Positions 44,531-58,480 of a DNA stretch of 64,000 nucleotides are shown here, one piece after another; positions within the stretch are counted from its first letter, which is position 1, and each line of letters begins with the position of its first letter. The notes under the pieces are model-generated. The model worked only from the letters and a program-made list of their open reading frames with translations, was not told the origin of the DNA and searched no databases. Position numbers and translations under genes: made by a program. The DNA comes from Diadema setosum. Its lineage: Eukaryota > Echinodermata > Echinoidea > Diadematoida > Diadematidae. The DNA lies in NCBI GenBank assembly GCA_033980235.1, contig CM067072.1, positions 16,867,047-16,931,046 on the forward strand, given 5' to 3'.

Positions 44531-46550
44531 CCCTAAACACAGGAATCAACCAAGCATCCAAACACGTGGTCCACGAATTACTCTCACCTCGTGTCGAATT
44601 TTGTTATGCTGTCATTTCTGGGACTACCCTGAAACAAATTTTCGTAAATCAAAAATTGGACCGCAAAACAGATAGCACAAAAAGAACTTTCACTTGACTT
44701 CCGTTCACAGATCACTACGCTTGATTTCAGCAAAAACAAATTATAAAATTAAATGAATGAAAATGATAATAGTGATAATGATAAGAATTAACAAATGCAT
44801 GGCATTTAAGGTAATGATATCTTTTCACCTTACGTGCCAATCGTGACCTTGCTGAGTGCTCCTCCTGACATTCAAAATTCACTGATACCGTATCCCTTAC
44901 CGGATAGCTGGTTAATTCAATCAAACGATGCAATCAAAACCTACTCTTGGGGGACTTTGTAACCAATTTGGCACTCTGAAATGGTATCCGCCTCCTATAC
45001 GTAATGCGCATCAAGTTTTGTATGGTTGTAGCATATACATCATACTTTTTTTTTCTTCTTCTTTTTCAGCATCTCACTGTAGGGCCTACCTCTATACGTA
45101 AATGTACTGTTATCAATATCCGCGTTGTTGTCAGGGTCATGATCAAGCGTCCTTTTCTGACAGACGTTAACTTCATTGAATTACAATAGTATTATTATTG
45201 TCATCATTTTCTATGATAGGAATATGGTGATCATAATTCTCCGCAAATATCATTCCCGAATCACACCGCCCTCCCCTCCCCCAATATATGTATTTATATA
45301 AATATAATAAATAAAGAGGCCAATATCAATTAGTTATAAAAAATGATTGAACACAGAAAACTATACACGTACTAATTCATGAAAGACACAAATTTCCAGG
45401 CAGATTTATGAACTGTCAAGATTAGTCTATTTCCTCTCATGAAAGTTAATCAAGAATGATAAGTCTCATGATGGAAAAGTGTGTGATAATACTGCGCTAT
45501 TAGAATGACACCGATTGCCTGTTCAATATCTGCGCGGAGAGTTCCACTCTACTCGGTGAGTATTGAAGGCATTTCACGTATAGTCACATCACGCACAAGT
45601 GATTTGAATCATTTTCATCGTTATCCCTGCGTGCACATTAATCAAATAGATTATGCATTATGTCTCAAAACAACTATTGAAAGAGATTGCTGATCGAGCA
45701 CACCTATTGTGCATCACAGTGGGTAACTGGGTCTCGGTGATTATTCAAAGATTTGCCCAGGTAAATTTGGGGAGTGTGTCCTAGCGAAACATTGGAAAAG
45801 CCCATAATCCAATGATTTCCTATAATACCTGTGCGCTTTGTATTGCTACGTGTGTACTGCTACCGATCTGTAGTATGGAGCTACGTGGGGGACATTTCAC
45901 TTTAATCACCTCGAACCATCTTTCCTTGATGAGTTTTAGTATCATCACGTTTGAGTTCCTCTCATATGTCCTCCTTTCCCTCTCTCTCTCTCTCTCTGTC
46001 TCTCTCCGGTGCACGATATTTAGCTGTCTGTAGTATAATTATAGTAATGGCCTCTCGATGCAAGGACAAATGAACACATGCATATTATTATTATTACTTC
46101 GGTCTAGATCAAGTAGCCTCTGACACTACAAGAAATTTACCTCTTTACATTTAAATTGGAAGACATTTTAATATACAAAACTATTACGCGTAGAGGATGA
46201 ATGCATGAATTCCCTACCCTCCCCACCTCCAAAAAAAAAAAAAGAAGAAAAACGACAATGACGACAACAACAACAACAACAACAAAAAGCAAAGCAACAT
46301 TTCCTTCACAGTGATCGCGGAAAGATGTTATTTTCATTGCCGTTTTTCCAGGAGAGGAGGAAACCAGTTATCCTTTTCGATTAAAGTATGAATACTCTAT
46401 AGATATGAATGCAATAACCAGATGCAGGTTTTGTGAGTTTCATTCGTACCGGATATGCAATACATATACACTGAATGTAATATGTAACTTTATTACGAAA
46501 GTTGGTTTAAAGGTTTACACGAGTGTATTTGCATTTCATCAGTGTGTTTA
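44531..46550. other. non-coding region
   Basis: No supported gene. A (TC)n tract lies at about 45977-46006 and an (AAC)n tract near 46262-46284. Confidence 0.4.
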
Positions 46551-46554
46551 TATA

Positions 46555-47466
46555 CACTCAGCAAAAAAAGAAAGTAAACACTTTTTCCAGTTTATATTTT
46601 TCATAGAAGATATAGATAAAAATCATTGTGTAATATACCATATGAAAGGTTATTTAATTGGCTATCAACCTGGTAGGTTTATATAAAGGGAAACTTCACG
46701 CATGAGTGAACACATTCGCTTTTGTCCTCCAAGGAAGAAATGTGAAAATTGCAGAAATTGTCAAATTGAAGACATGAATGAAATTGCAGAAATAAGTTTC
46801 CGTTCCCTTGTTTCTCTTTCTATTCTTAAAAAAAAGAACCATAGTGGGGAAACTAAAGGGGGAACATTATGAATTTTCTGTCAACTGAAACTTTGAATGA
46901 CATAGGAAGTAAGCCGCAAAGGTCATAAAATGGACAGAATTTCTTCATTTCATTTTTAATTAAGGAATTTCAAGAGACAAATTCAAGAAAAAAAAATCAT
47001 TTTTTCTCAATTCTGAATAACATTACAAATTTCTACCATCTTTGTTACCATTGCTTCTTCTCTTACGTGTTTTAACTATGGATTTGATTCTTCATTTACC
47101 TTCCATTATTTTTCCCTTTCTTTATCTTTAGAGGGTTGCAGAGACATTATAGAGATCATAGGTTGATTTTTGCAAATTAATTTGCAATTCTTATTGAGAT
47201 GAATTTGTCTTTTGTTCTCATGGTTACATGGAAGAACACATTCGCATGAATAACAACTTGTCCATTTTTGCCATTTTTACTTTTGTGCCTTGGAAGAGAA
47301 AAACGAATGTGTTCACTCATGCGTAAAATCTCCCTTATTATTGGCCTACTAGTTTGATACCCAATTGAATTACTTTTAACATGGTATATAAAACATTACT
47401 ATTAGTCAAATAATCTACGAGAAAGATGAACTTGAAAAGGTGTTTACTTTCTTTTTTTGCTGAGTG
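46555..47466. mobile_element. 912-bp mariner-like non-autonomous element
   Basis: The ends CACTCAGCAAAAAAAGAAAG and CTTTCTTTTTTTGCTGAGTG are perfect inverted repeats. The similarity continues with TAAACACTTTTTCCAG against CTTGAAAAGGTGTTTA and a second inner pair around GAGTGAACACATTCG. TATA flanks both sides, so the target duplication is TA or TATA. No transposase frame is present. Confidence 0.85.
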
Positions 47467-47631
47467 TATATTATCTATCTGTGTGTATGTGGAAGGCTTA
47501 TAAAGCGTATAATATGCATTCCTATGATTAGTTATTATTACACTTAAACTAATGTCACAGACAAGTCCACACAGAAATTCTTGTATGTGCTTACTAGTAT
47601 CATTCTCTCTCAACTATGCTTAATTCTATTG

Positions 47632-47800
47632 ATTTGATTAGATTTGATTTGATTTGATTGATTTATTCTCCGTATGGCACCATTTACACTTTTTAAACAT
47701 GACATAAACAAACATGATATATGCAAAATAATACTCATTACATAGCTAGTTTCTACAGTTTCAACCATTTTGATTACGAATACATCTGTGACATAGTACA
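47632..47800 (-). repeat. retroposon 3' tail, reverse orientation
   Basis: On the minus strand this ends AATAAATCAATCAAATCAAA, the same tail type as 44513-44530. The upstream body was not identified. Confidence 0.45.
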
Positions 47801-48730
47801 TATGTTATGAATTACCATACAGAACGGTCGCCAATAATAAGCTAAAAGCCTGACCCTTTGGCAACCGATGATACAATACGTTAATGCAATAAAAGAAGGG
47901 GGTCCAACATGATGCTCGTGGGTAAGAGGGATAATAGGAGAGACAGAAGGAACAAGATAGAGAGGGTGATAGAAACCTTCCGATACCAGTCTTGCCAGAT
48001 CAAACTCACAATAAATACATGCACGTGTACATGATTATAGATTACAGTAATGTATTCACGTATTCACGCAAATATTGTATAATAATAATAATATGATGCA
48101 ATATTCCTATTGTCAAAATAAAGGTTACATTGAAATAAGAATAGAAGAGAAATAAGAACAACTAAGAAGTATACACAGTTCAGCGCCCTACCAGGGCGTA
48201 TAGAGGAGCATAACTTGCCCGACATAACAAGAATAACAGACAGCAGAGACAAAGACGTATAATGGGAGGAGTGCAGAATGGGCACAGGCAGGTGCGTCCC
48301 GCATGTGCAGAGTCTCAAGAACAAATATGTATAAAAGGCAGGGATAAAGAATGAATAGGGTACGGCTTCTGCAAATTGAAATAACTATTGCAATATTGCA
48401 ATATTGATATTGTACAATTTCTGTAGGAATACATTCACAGTAATAATCATAGTGAATGTAAGGAATGGAGGAGGTATAGTTGAACCAGAAATGTGTAAAA
48501 GATTCTGGAAATGCGGGATACATGATATTGAAAGGAAGCATCTCTCACCCTGAAAAGAAATGCTACGCATAAGGGGTATGTAGCTATGGAGTATCCCATT
48601 AAAAACAGATTTTGTTGAAAAATGAGCAACTTTCTTTTTAAGTTTGCAACTTCAAAAATCTACAGGACACGTCTATTAAGATCTGTAATCTACGACAATC
48701 AAATGAATTCCGATCAAAATCGGATGAAAA
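47801..48730. other. non-coding region
   Basis: No supported gene or repeat. Confidence 0.35.
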
Positions 48731-48736
48731 ATATAA

Positions 48737-49270
48737 GTTATGACATTTTGAAGTTTCCCCAATTTTTTCAGGAAACAGTTCTTGAACGGTCAACAATTAT
48801 ATAAATATGCAGACGGCAATTCAGTGAGCATGTCATCCCCTCACTACTTGCATATACTTTGAACCAAATATTTTGACATTTTCGGTTTTTCATTCAAACA
48901 CAGTTATGCCCGAGGCTCAAATGTTCGTATATCTAACTGATCACTATTCTGAAGTTATTCAACCAGGAATATCATCATGTTTCTGTTCTCAATAACAAAA
49001 CAAAAACAAAAAAACTGACCTTTTTGTCATTTTTTTTTTGTATACACGATTAATCAAATTGTGAGATTATGACATGGGTAGCTCACTCATTTGCATATTC
49101 ATATCCACTGTACAAGATCTGTAGATCTGTTTCACAGAAATTAGTATTACTTGAAAATGTCATGACTTCCTTGTTTTTCATCTGACTTAAGTCAATTTTC
49201 CCGTGGAACTGGTAAGATTTTACGCTTTTTTATTAGGTAAACTTATATTTGGACTCGATTTCCCCTTTAA
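48737..49270. repeat. AT-rich dispersed repeat related to 61512-62120
   Basis: Shares ordered blocks with 61600-62120: TGACATTTTGA, then ATGTCAT(C/G)CCCTCAC, then TGTCATRACTTCCT and ATCTGACTTAA. The right end ...GATTTCCCCTTTAA looks like an element boundary. Confidence 0.5.
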
Positions 49271-49990
49271 CGGGCTAATTTGACTTCCATTTGTAGTTAA
49301 CTTCTGCTGTTTTGAATAGCTTTATGAATTACGTATTCTTGAAGTGTTTCATGAGAACATAATATAGCGAAAATTTGTTATTCATGTCACTTCTTACTTT
49401 TTTAAGGACACCTTCAACCTTCTTTTCTACAAAAGCTTCTGTGAGTTTTTTTTTGTGTTTTTTTTTAATCTATCAATACGGAAGTTAACTGAAATAAGCA
49501 TTGAAATGCCTTATTGTATGCACCTTACCTATAATGCATGAACTCACAAAAGCAACAGCAAAACAGGTCTCGAACGATTACGCCTCATAATAGTGCTATG
49601 GATGGTAAGAGATAGTCATTGTCCAGGAGAGAGAGAGAGGGGGGGGGGGAGCAGAACAACATAAAGTGTGGATTTTTTTTTTGAAACTTGCTTTGCTAAT
49701 AATATGTTTAGCTGATTCACGTGGTTTTGACAAGCTGCAAACCATCAGTTGATGTGACGCTTATTTTCTTTAACCTTTACTGCTGATGTCATCAGGAAAG
49801 GCGGGAAGAATATGACATTGTTCTGATAAAAGCAATATTTGATTCATATTTCACGGAATCAATTCCTGGATTTTGTGGATTGAAGACCCAAATCTATTCA
49901 CATCAGCTGAGGACACAGGACCAGGATATGACGTCCCGGGCCTTTAAAGGTTGTTTTGTATCCCGATATAAAATTTCAAATATGAAACAT

Positions 49991-50033
<43 letters not shown>

Positions 50034-50645
50034 AGTTTATTGCAGAATGAGCTAAAAGCGCCATTTTCAAACATTTCAATGTAAGTCCATCATCAGATAG
50101 ATCATTTGTTACCATTATTTTTTTTAGCAGCTTTAATCACAAATATCTCAATTTAACAAGAATGTATTTACCTCCTTTTGCGATAAAACTCTTTATAAAT
50201 AAAGAGGAATGATTGATGTTCTCTTTTTTTTTTTTCAGTTTCCGAATCTTATTCTAAAGAATTGTTTTAACATAAAAATGCCAAAATCCATCAGTAGAAC
50301 ATTTGAATGCGAAGTTTATCAGGTAAAAGCAGGAAGGTTCGAACTGTTTTCACCGACAATTTTACAAAAGATAGACAATACTATAGTTGAATGTAATCTA
50401 TCCGGAGATCTCGGGGGAAACTATAGATCAGTTGGGGGCAAACAAGTAATTGGAAGCATTGTCACATTCATCCTTGGTTTCTGTTTTCCCACATCTAGAA
50501 TATTTTTTCCACATTGACTATCACTGTGCTTATTAGTACTGTTTTATTAGTATGCCACCCGCATATTCAGAAAAAACGATATTTGAAGACACGTTATGAC
50601 TGACGAATAATATTGCTCTGTATATTCATGAGTTGTTTCTTTGTT

Positions 50646-50676
<31 letters not shown>

Positions 50677-51025
50677 GTTTGTATTAGATCATACATTAGA
50701 CCAATGAGATCTTAATACTAATGCGGAAGTGCCTTAAACAGTCGGATGATCAAGGGTACATGATACCTTACTGTTGAGACTATCAGTATCCTATCATAAA
50801 AACTCATTTAATGTCACAATGTGGTGTTTGGTAATGGGTGGAGTTTTTATTTTATTTTTTTTTTCACTTTGCAGACGAATGTTAAGATAGACAATAGCCG
50901 CCACTGAATTGTACATTTTAACTTCATTCAGTTAGATCTTGTTTTTATCACCGTAATTCACCGGGTTTGTTTCGAAGAGCCGACTTAAAATAATCATGAT
51001 GATGATGAAGATGATAACAATAATG

Positions 51026-51067
<42 letters not shown>

Positions 51068-52590
51068 TTAATAATAACAAGAAACAGCCGAGAACAATCA
51101 GTGGTAGAACAATCGATTTTCATTGTAATCAAGAAATCATTATTTTCATTCACTATGTGGTGTTATAACTAGTAAAGCTATATTTTGCAGACGAATGTTT
51201 AGATAGCCGTCACTGAATTGCGTCACTGAATTGCACATCTTCTTTATAGCTGACCGTAACACTGCACTATTTTTCAGCGACAGCAGGGAAAAAAATCACT
51301 TGTCATATAGCTTTTCCAGAAGGGGTGAAGGCGTGCATGCCTTGACCCTGTAGGGTCCATGCCTTGACTTATCAAAAAGTAATAGGTGGTGGCTGACTGG
51401 AACGTTCATGCAAAAAACAGATTTGTGAAATTCTCTTCTATTTTGGCATTACACATTGTTAAAGAGTTACCAACAAAGAGTGTGGCATGAATAATTAACA
51501 GACTCTCCGGATCTCATATCCTTTACACAGATTTGGTCAATTGTCTTCAGCTCAAAGATTTCTGCATTTACTGAATCCGCATATTTCGTGAACTTACTTG
51601 CATGTTCTCATTTAGAGATGCACGTTCATGCAATCATGAGTAAATAATGTAAATCGTAACAGAACTTATGAGTGTCTTGTAACTTATTACACTTGTTCAC
51701 TAGCATCTGAAACAGTTTTATAGCATTATAAATCTGCATGTCTGCGACACTGTAAAGACTCCTACTTTAAAATGAAAATAAAAATACAATAGAAAAACAA
51801 AACAAAATAGATACCAATTTGTTCTTCAAATTTGTGCTAAATCTCAAATGAAAATAAGAACAAACAGCAACTAAATTTGATATGAGTAAAACTGCCCATT
51901 TACTGTTCGTGGAGGAAGGCTTGCTCATATTGTAGTTGCTGTTGTCATGGAAAAAATACACATTTGACATGGACGTGACCTTAAAACATTTCAGATGTGG
52001 AGTTCAGTCTCCCAAGTGGCCACATAAACTAGACATCTAAAACACACCCGTATATGTATAGATCATTTCAGTAGCTACAAACGGGTAAGTATATGAGAAT
52101 GACATCTTTATTTCTATGTACTTGAAATGCTCCCTGTAATAGGAGAACACGAAAACAAAGCCTGACCGTATAACCCTTATCTTTCCATGCATGTTGTGAT
52201 GATTTTAATACGTTGATTCTCCACATGAAATTAATGTAAATTGCTTAGGATATGCTATGGCGTAGAAAACACAGTTGAAATGACCCTGTCACAGTAGCCT
52301 TCCCCAATTTCATGACCAAACTTCACTGAGATTTTGACTTACCACTTTCAGAGATACTGGATACTTCAGCTCCACCTAAACCAAGTCATTCCGAGTTTCA
52401 TATTAAATGATTTATTTACTATAATTGTATTTCAGTGATGATTTCGGTTTTTTTTTCCACAAATAATTGGTAACTGAAATTGGTTGCATGGTATACGTGG
52501 TATAGAGTGAAAGTTGAAATACAAGAAACGCCCACTAACAACTGACATCTGGAAGACCGATCTGTAAATATTACTTACTGAGGGTAAGCA
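49271..52590. other. non-coding region with microsatellites
   Basis: No supported gene. Contents: (TA)n at 49992-50030, (TG)n at 50646-50676, (AAT)n at 51020-51066, and a short direct repeat with TTTGCAGACGAATGTT near 50872 and 51186. A 34-bp GT-AG bounded stretch at 52344-52377 (minus) is too short to call. Confidence 0.4.
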
Positions 52591-52624
52591 GACATCATGC
52601 TACACAGCCAGTCTCATTCCTCAC

Positions 52625-52730
52625 GCAGTGCACGCAGCCGAGAATGCCTCCTATTAAATGGAAATCCGTGTGCCCATTCTCCCTATCACAGTGCACGCAG
52701 ACGAGACTGCCTCCGATGGAACTCCGTGTA
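52625..52730. repeat. imperfect tandem pair around AGTGCACGCAG
   Basis: AGTGCACGCAGCCGAGAATG near 52627 is repeated as AGTGCACGCAGACGAGACTG near 52690, both followed by GCCTCC and a TCCGTG segment. Confidence 0.5.
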
Positions 52731-54415
52731 TTGCAAAATTCTGAAGAGCCTATTAAATACGTATAGTATGCCCTATAGGCAAACTTAAAGGGGTTGTTTA
52801 GTTTTGATGGAAACCTAACTTCAGGTTAATTTAACATTAACCTCAACCTTTTTTTTTTTTTTAGGTAATCAGGAATATCTCATAAATTAAGAAAGAGTAT
52901 GCAATTTGAAGATGATTTCAACATTTATTTGATGAAAATTAGTTTTGAAATGGCTGAGATATCCAAAATGGAGTGATCCTAAAAAGAAGTGGGACCCAAC
53001 TAGCTTTTATTACTATCGCTTTGTTATACATTGCTTTCGGATGTCTCGTCCATTCCAAAACCAATTTTTATGAAATAAGCTTTCAATTCCTCTTCGAATG
53101 GTATGTTGATTTTGTACTATTTCATAATTGGTTTCTTGGTATCTCGCAAAAAGTTAAAAGTCTAATCTTTTTATAGAGCACTGTTAGTCACGATTTTGTG
53201 AAATTTATGATATGAACTTTCGTTATTTGCGTTCGGGAGTGGGAAGGGGATAAGGAAAAGGGGACGGAGAGAAAGCAAACTTGACATAGACAAGCAAATA
53301 AAAAGTTAAAAAACGGGAGTCCCCTGAGTGATTAATTAAAGGTTAGTGTAATAACCTCTTTCTGAAGATGCGACATCCTCGTGATTTAATAGCTTGGTAT
53401 ATTATACACTGCATGATTACCAAGTCAGCTTTCAACGGGCTCAGTATGATTTAGTTTCAAAAGATTCTCTCTTTTTTTACAGATTAGTTCTAGTATCTTT
53501 AGAACGGGATTGGTGTTGCTCAGGCTGATCAACTTTGTGTTGCCTGCATGAGACCTCATTAGAGACCGTTTTATCTAAAAAAAAAAAAATAAAAATATTA
53601 GGGACATCTTGTTCCCGAGGAAGAAGGGGGCAATATTCCTGGTTTCTATTCCCGACACAGAAAGTTACAGTTGGAGGGAATGTGTATGTCAAAAGATTAA
53701 CATTGGGTTAATTGGGGGTGTTTTTTTTCTTCTTCTTCTCAATTAAAGTTCCATATATACTTGTTTTTTCGTTATATTCTAAAAGTATAATGTTTTATAT
53801 GATGAGTTGTAAAATTCCCAGGTGGAGAGGGCGGCACCCAAAACTTATAACTATTTGTGATTTTGGAACGGACTGTTCGCAGTTTTCCTGAAACTTTCGC
53901 TCGCAAATATTTCTGCAAGGTCTGAATCTTTAAGGGGGAATTTATCCATCAGGAACGGGAAAAAAACATGGTTGAGCTGTCCTGATGTGTCCATATTTAT
54001 ATCTCCTTTTAAACCATAAAAAAACATGTGCAAAGCGACACAGTGTCGCCTATGCTTAATCGCGCACATTGAAACCACACAAGCTGACGGAAATGACTGA
54101 GAAAATCGTAACATCTATAGAATGGTGATCCCCATTGGAAATGAGTTTGCCAGAGAGCACTATTATGTGAGCATATCTAGCTAGTGTTCCCGCTGCATTA
54201 TTGCACATTCTCTTCCTTGTGTCAGTCCCTATAGCACACCTCATTGCAATGATCGATGGATGACAAGTATATGTATTCCTATAACTGTCCGCATACGGTT
54301 GTCAATCTTTATTATCCCTACAATCAATCGCAAGCTCATACAATGTATGGACCAGAAAATGCCCAACAAACACGACTAAACATAAAAGCCATACGACGCT
54401 TCTACAGACACTTAC
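52731..54415. other. non-coding region
   Basis: No supported gene. TTAAAGGGGTTGTTTAGTTT at 52786 looks like a MITE end, but I found no partner. Confidence 0.35.
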
Positions 54416-54480
54416 CTTTTCTTGTACTCCAGTTTTCCAGTCTGTCTGCTGTCCGTCGAAATACGGTTCTTTACACGTTT
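54416..54480 (-). CDS. weak exon candidate
   Basis: A pyrimidine-rich acceptor (...cgcaactcttacgtag) and a good donor (AAAAG|gtaagt) bound 65 bases reading KRVKNRISTDSRQTGKLEYK in phase 0 to 2. A longer version using an acceptor near 54561 is also open in another frame. No neighbouring exon joins convincingly and the sequence matches no family that I know. Confidence 0.15.
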
Positions 54481-54725
54481 CTACGTAAGAGTTGCGAAGA
54501 CGAAATAATAACATGAACTCTGCACCCTGTTCGTGAATTCGTTTGGCCTGATATCGACTGGGTGAAGACGAATAAAAAACAGAACAATACAAAGCAAACA
54601 CAGCGCACGGCGCAGTACGCGCGTGGTCCGTTTATTCCACGTTCCGAGAGTGAATGGGGGTAAGACAGTTCGAGCGATTTTGTACAGTAGACCGCCACCA
54701 CAAATACCTCAGGGAAATGCTCAGT

Positions 54726-54812
54726 AAAACAAAACTAAACTAAACTAAACTAAACTAAACTAAACTAAACTAAACTAAACTAAACTAAACTAAATAAAAC
54801 TAAATGAAACTA
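54726..54812. repeat. (AAACT)n microsatellite
   Basis: About 16 pentanucleotide units, degenerating to AAATG and AAACG at the right. Confidence 0.92.
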
Positions 54813-56442
54813 AACGAAAACAAAACATTATGCTTGGATTCTGAAAGTAGGAACTTCTTTTTGTTTAATTTCGAGGAAGGTATGGAATATATTCAGTTGG
54901 TCATTATTACGCTTTACTACATCTATTATGTGGTAAAGTACATTGACATGCATACATGTACGTTGTTGGGAGATATCATGATTCTCTGCGTATTCACTGA
55001 TAACTTGGAAGAATTTGTTTGACAGATATAGACGCGAATTGTTTATGGTTAAAATCTGATGTTATCCTCGCTTAACAGTCATTTTGATCCATAGCGATGC
55101 TATAATTTTGGTGCGAGATGGTGAATTTGGGGGTTTCCAAGGGAATTAGAAAGGGCTCAATGAATGGGGGGCAGGGCAAGGGTTCCATGACATTTGCTCT
55201 TGCGACATTTACTCCCGTAACCATGAAATATCTGCACGCTGTTCAGCCAAAAACATAAATTCATCTTCTTCTTTTTTATTCAAATAGTAGGTCCTCTAGT
55301 ACATTATTACAAACCTATCGCATACAGCTGGCCTTGTGCTAAACAAAATAAAGATTGCAAAAGTTCTTCCTACTCATATGTTAACAATTACAGACCCTTA
55401 TCTCTATTAATTTGTAAGCTTCTAATCTTAATTTCTTACTGAAATTTTCTGTAACATGATGGTTGACAATACTAAGTATGCTTATGTTCAACATTAGATA
55501 AAATAGTTATGTTTCTTGAATCTTGTTTGCCGAATGATCCACGTTTGCAAACTGTGTTTTTATTAATTTTGATCACTCTTTTCTGTCGCTTTATTTACTT
55601 CTTCAAGTCATTCCTACAAAGTACGCATGTACATTGTTTGTCTTCTACTATTATACATTCATTTGTAGGATCCTACATACTTTTTGCATTTATTATACTT
55701 TATATAGCTTGTCTTCTTTACTTCTTTACTCTCATGTATACTTTGCATTATGTTACGTCCTTGTTCGATAGGAACTATAGTAATTGCATTGAAAGTCAAT
55801 TCCGAGACAAAATTAACAACCTTTAAAATATAACTGCTCTTTTGAAAATGAAAATTTAGCAATCTATACAAGTGACTACTAGTGATTTTGAATATCACAG
55901 AACCTGAAAGCACGGTTTTGAAGGTGATGTGGTCTTTACATTTTTATCAATTCTAACTAATGGAGTAGTTTGGACGCAATTGAGAGGAAGGTTCGTAGAC
56001 ACGCGATATCACAAAATGTGTTATAGAGTGCGTGTTATCAATAAGACATCACATCAAGAACTGTAGGCCACTCGACAATGTACAAAGTTGATTGTAGATA
56101 TACTGTTTACAGCTGAGGGAATGTTTCCAAATAAGAAGGAAAACATAAAAGATGCCAGCACATAGCATCGAGGTGGTTCGAGAGAGGGAATGGGAGAACA
56201 ACTGATTATGCGTCATGCTTGTTGCTATACCTGTATAGTGCAATGTATGATCATAAGTTCCACTGTCTCTGATGTCTATAATCTGACATCATTGAACATA
56301 CAGCATGAATTAAGGTCTCATCACCGTGAATCCACGACAATGAAGAGCAAAAACGTCCTTGGTGGAAGATGAATACCCATAATTTCTGCATCAACAGCCA
56401 TTACGGCACTAAGCTCGCACAGTAGAGTATCTTGCATGCACA

Positions 56443-56445
<3 letters not shown>
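54813..56445. other. non-coding region
   Basis: Open stretches such as 55509-55826 (+) are AT-rich, hydrophobic by composition and show no domain. Confidence 0.4.

Positions 56446-56481
<36 letters not shown>
56446..56481. repeat. (AC)n microsatellite
   Basis: Simple CA dinucleotide tract. Confidence 0.9.
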
Positions 56482-56483
<2 letters not shown>

Positions 56484-57320
56484 CACCGCACTAAATGACA
56501 AGTTCATCCAAATATTAGTGTGGATTAACTGAATGCGACATTTCATCATTTTTGTTAACGAAAATTACCAGACCTGTCGACTTGTTACTGGAGCACGTCA
56601 TTAAAGGGTCACACTATTTCACTGCTTTCTAACAGAGGTAAGTCAAGTGCTGTGCACTTTCATTTCATTAGAAATGCGAATAGATATGTTGAATTCTATA
56701 TATGCTGTATAAGGACAACAACAAAATATGAAAAGTTCCTCATTAGTCTCTTTGTGACAAAAAGGATATATTTGCAGATTCGACAATTTAAATCCCTTTT
56801 CTTGCCAGCTTTCATTATGGCAGAAGAGTGTATCTACACATGGTACCCTGGAAAGTTGGCTAAATTGAATTTTATAACTGTCTTTATTTTTGTTTAACTT
56901 TCTGAGGAGAATTTTTATAAAACCCACATTTCACACAGAAATATCTTTTGTCCATAAATTAGTGCCGCCAAGCTATAAGCTAGTTTCTGCTGTCATAAGG
57001 ATTGATTTCCTTTCTGCAGAAGACTCTTTTTTGCTGTGTTTCATTTCCCTATATCCTGATTACAAGTAGCAATTCCGTCTTTACCCCTTATTTGTTTCAC
57101 GGACACAGTTCCCTGAATCGCACTCGATTGAAAACATGATGGCGGTTCCCACTATAATCATTACCGTCTGTCGCAATGACTATTACATTCTCTAATCACC
57201 TCGTGAAAGTTGATTGGAATGTTTAATATCATAATATATCCAACCTCTGTGACTTCACAGGCTCCTGGGCTCTTCTGCTATGCTCTAATGCGTGCAATGT
57301 GTTGGTCTCGTGGGCCTTGT
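56482..57320. other. non-coding region
   Basis: Nothing recognised. Confidence 0.35.
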
Positions 57321-57339
57321 TGGCTTTAATAAAGTGTCG

Positions 57340-57432
57340 AACTAATGGGCTGTATGACTCGTGAGCTGTATTCAATCATGGGCTGTATGACTTGTGAGCT
57401 GTAGTTTAACTCGTGGGCTGTATGACTCGAGG
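57340..57432. repeat. short minisatellite with GGGCTGTATGACTCGTGAGC unit
   Basis: Three copies of GGGCTGTATGACTYGTGAGC-type units spaced about 36 bp. Related CACGAGCT and TCATAYAGCCC words cluster at about 33000-33270 in inverted orientation. Confidence 0.6.
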
Positions 57433-58400
57433 GTGTCGGTGTCGTGATGTGTACCCTATTACAGGGGCATCCTGAAGGATGAAAATTCACAAGGGCACGT
57501 TATACAAACCTCCTTACCTATCTGTTAGTACTGATTTTTATCAATACTAATCAAAGTCAATAATTTCCTTCTACCCTTCGTTGATAAGTGAATGAGACCA
57601 AGCCAAAACGGCTAGCGACCAGTGTCGATTTTTGCGTGTTCCATCAGTGACCTCGTGTCCAACAGAAAATTGATACTCTAATGATCAGTATTAGAACGTT
57701 ATATCGAGCAGTCAAATAGTCTGGCATACCAGCATAATAGTGTCCAATGCTTAACGTGTATGGCGCGGAACCTTTTCACTTTGGCCTGTTTCAAGAATGT
57801 ATTCAAACTTTGCACAAAATTTGAATACGGTCCGTCTTCGAACAGGAAGCTTGTAAGGCAAACAAATATAATTATATATTGTAGGAAAATCCTCAGTCCA
57901 TTTTACAGTGAGAACAGTAACGGTCAAATTATTTATCTCTATGCTTATTTTCAAATCTCAATTTGATTGTAAGTGCGGGTTTTATCGTAAGTAGTTTTTT
58001 TTCCCCCTACAACTAGTAATCTTTAAAATATTTGCAAATTCTCCAAAGGAAACCAAAAATAAAACCGTCATTAAGGAACATATTTGAGGATATACCAACT
58101 TTGCTCTGCAAAAGTGTTTTTAAATAAATAAATCATTCAATTTTCCCTGCCCGCTGTTCACTGACATGTTTGGGACAACACATTTTTTTTCCAAACTTCT
58201 TATCTGTCACTTGTAGAATGCTGGCGTAACCCGGGTGCTACCTGCAAAGCAAGAATGTTCTGGCTGTGTTTCCTAGCTTAGGTAATCTTTGGAACCCGCC
58301 ACAAGACAGCTAAACCAAAGGTGATGCTGACTTACTGAAGTCTTAGTTTGGAGTGAAACGTGACAGACAAAGAGGGAGAAGCGTCTTCTTTTTTTTTTTT
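57433..58400. other. non-coding region
   Basis: No supported gene. A minus-strand stretch at about 57890-57760 opens FLFEDGPYSNFVQSLNTFLK after a ttgccttacaag acceptor-like site. It matches nothing that I can name. Confidence 0.3.
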
Positions 58401-58402
58401 CA

Positions 58403-58480
58403 ATCCAATCCAATCCAATTCAATTCAAACTTTATTTTCATTTTTTTCCGACAGAATGTAGGACCTACAAAGAATATGTG
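58403..58480 (-). repeat. candidate retroposon 3' end with (AATCC)n-type tail
   Basis: On the minus strand, AAAATAAAGTTTGAATTGAA runs into (GGATT)n. The body further right was not identified. Confidence 0.4.

Noticed and set aside
50209..50517. 102-codon plus-strand reading frame
   Set aside because: No recognisable motif and no joining exon; consistent with chance.
53477..53692. Possible terminal exon after a T-rich acceptor at about 53575 (minus)
   Set aside because: Two frames are open, neither joins the 54.4-kb candidate convincingly, and the T/A run alone creates the acceptor look.
55509..55826. 105-codon hydrophobic plus-strand reading frame
   Set aside because: AT-rich composition explains the hydrophobicity; no domain, splice context or repeat homology.
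57751..57954. Minus-strand exon candidate reading FLFEDGPYSNFVQSLNTFLK
   Set aside because: Protein-like but the donor is poor, there is no neighbour exon, and I can name no family.
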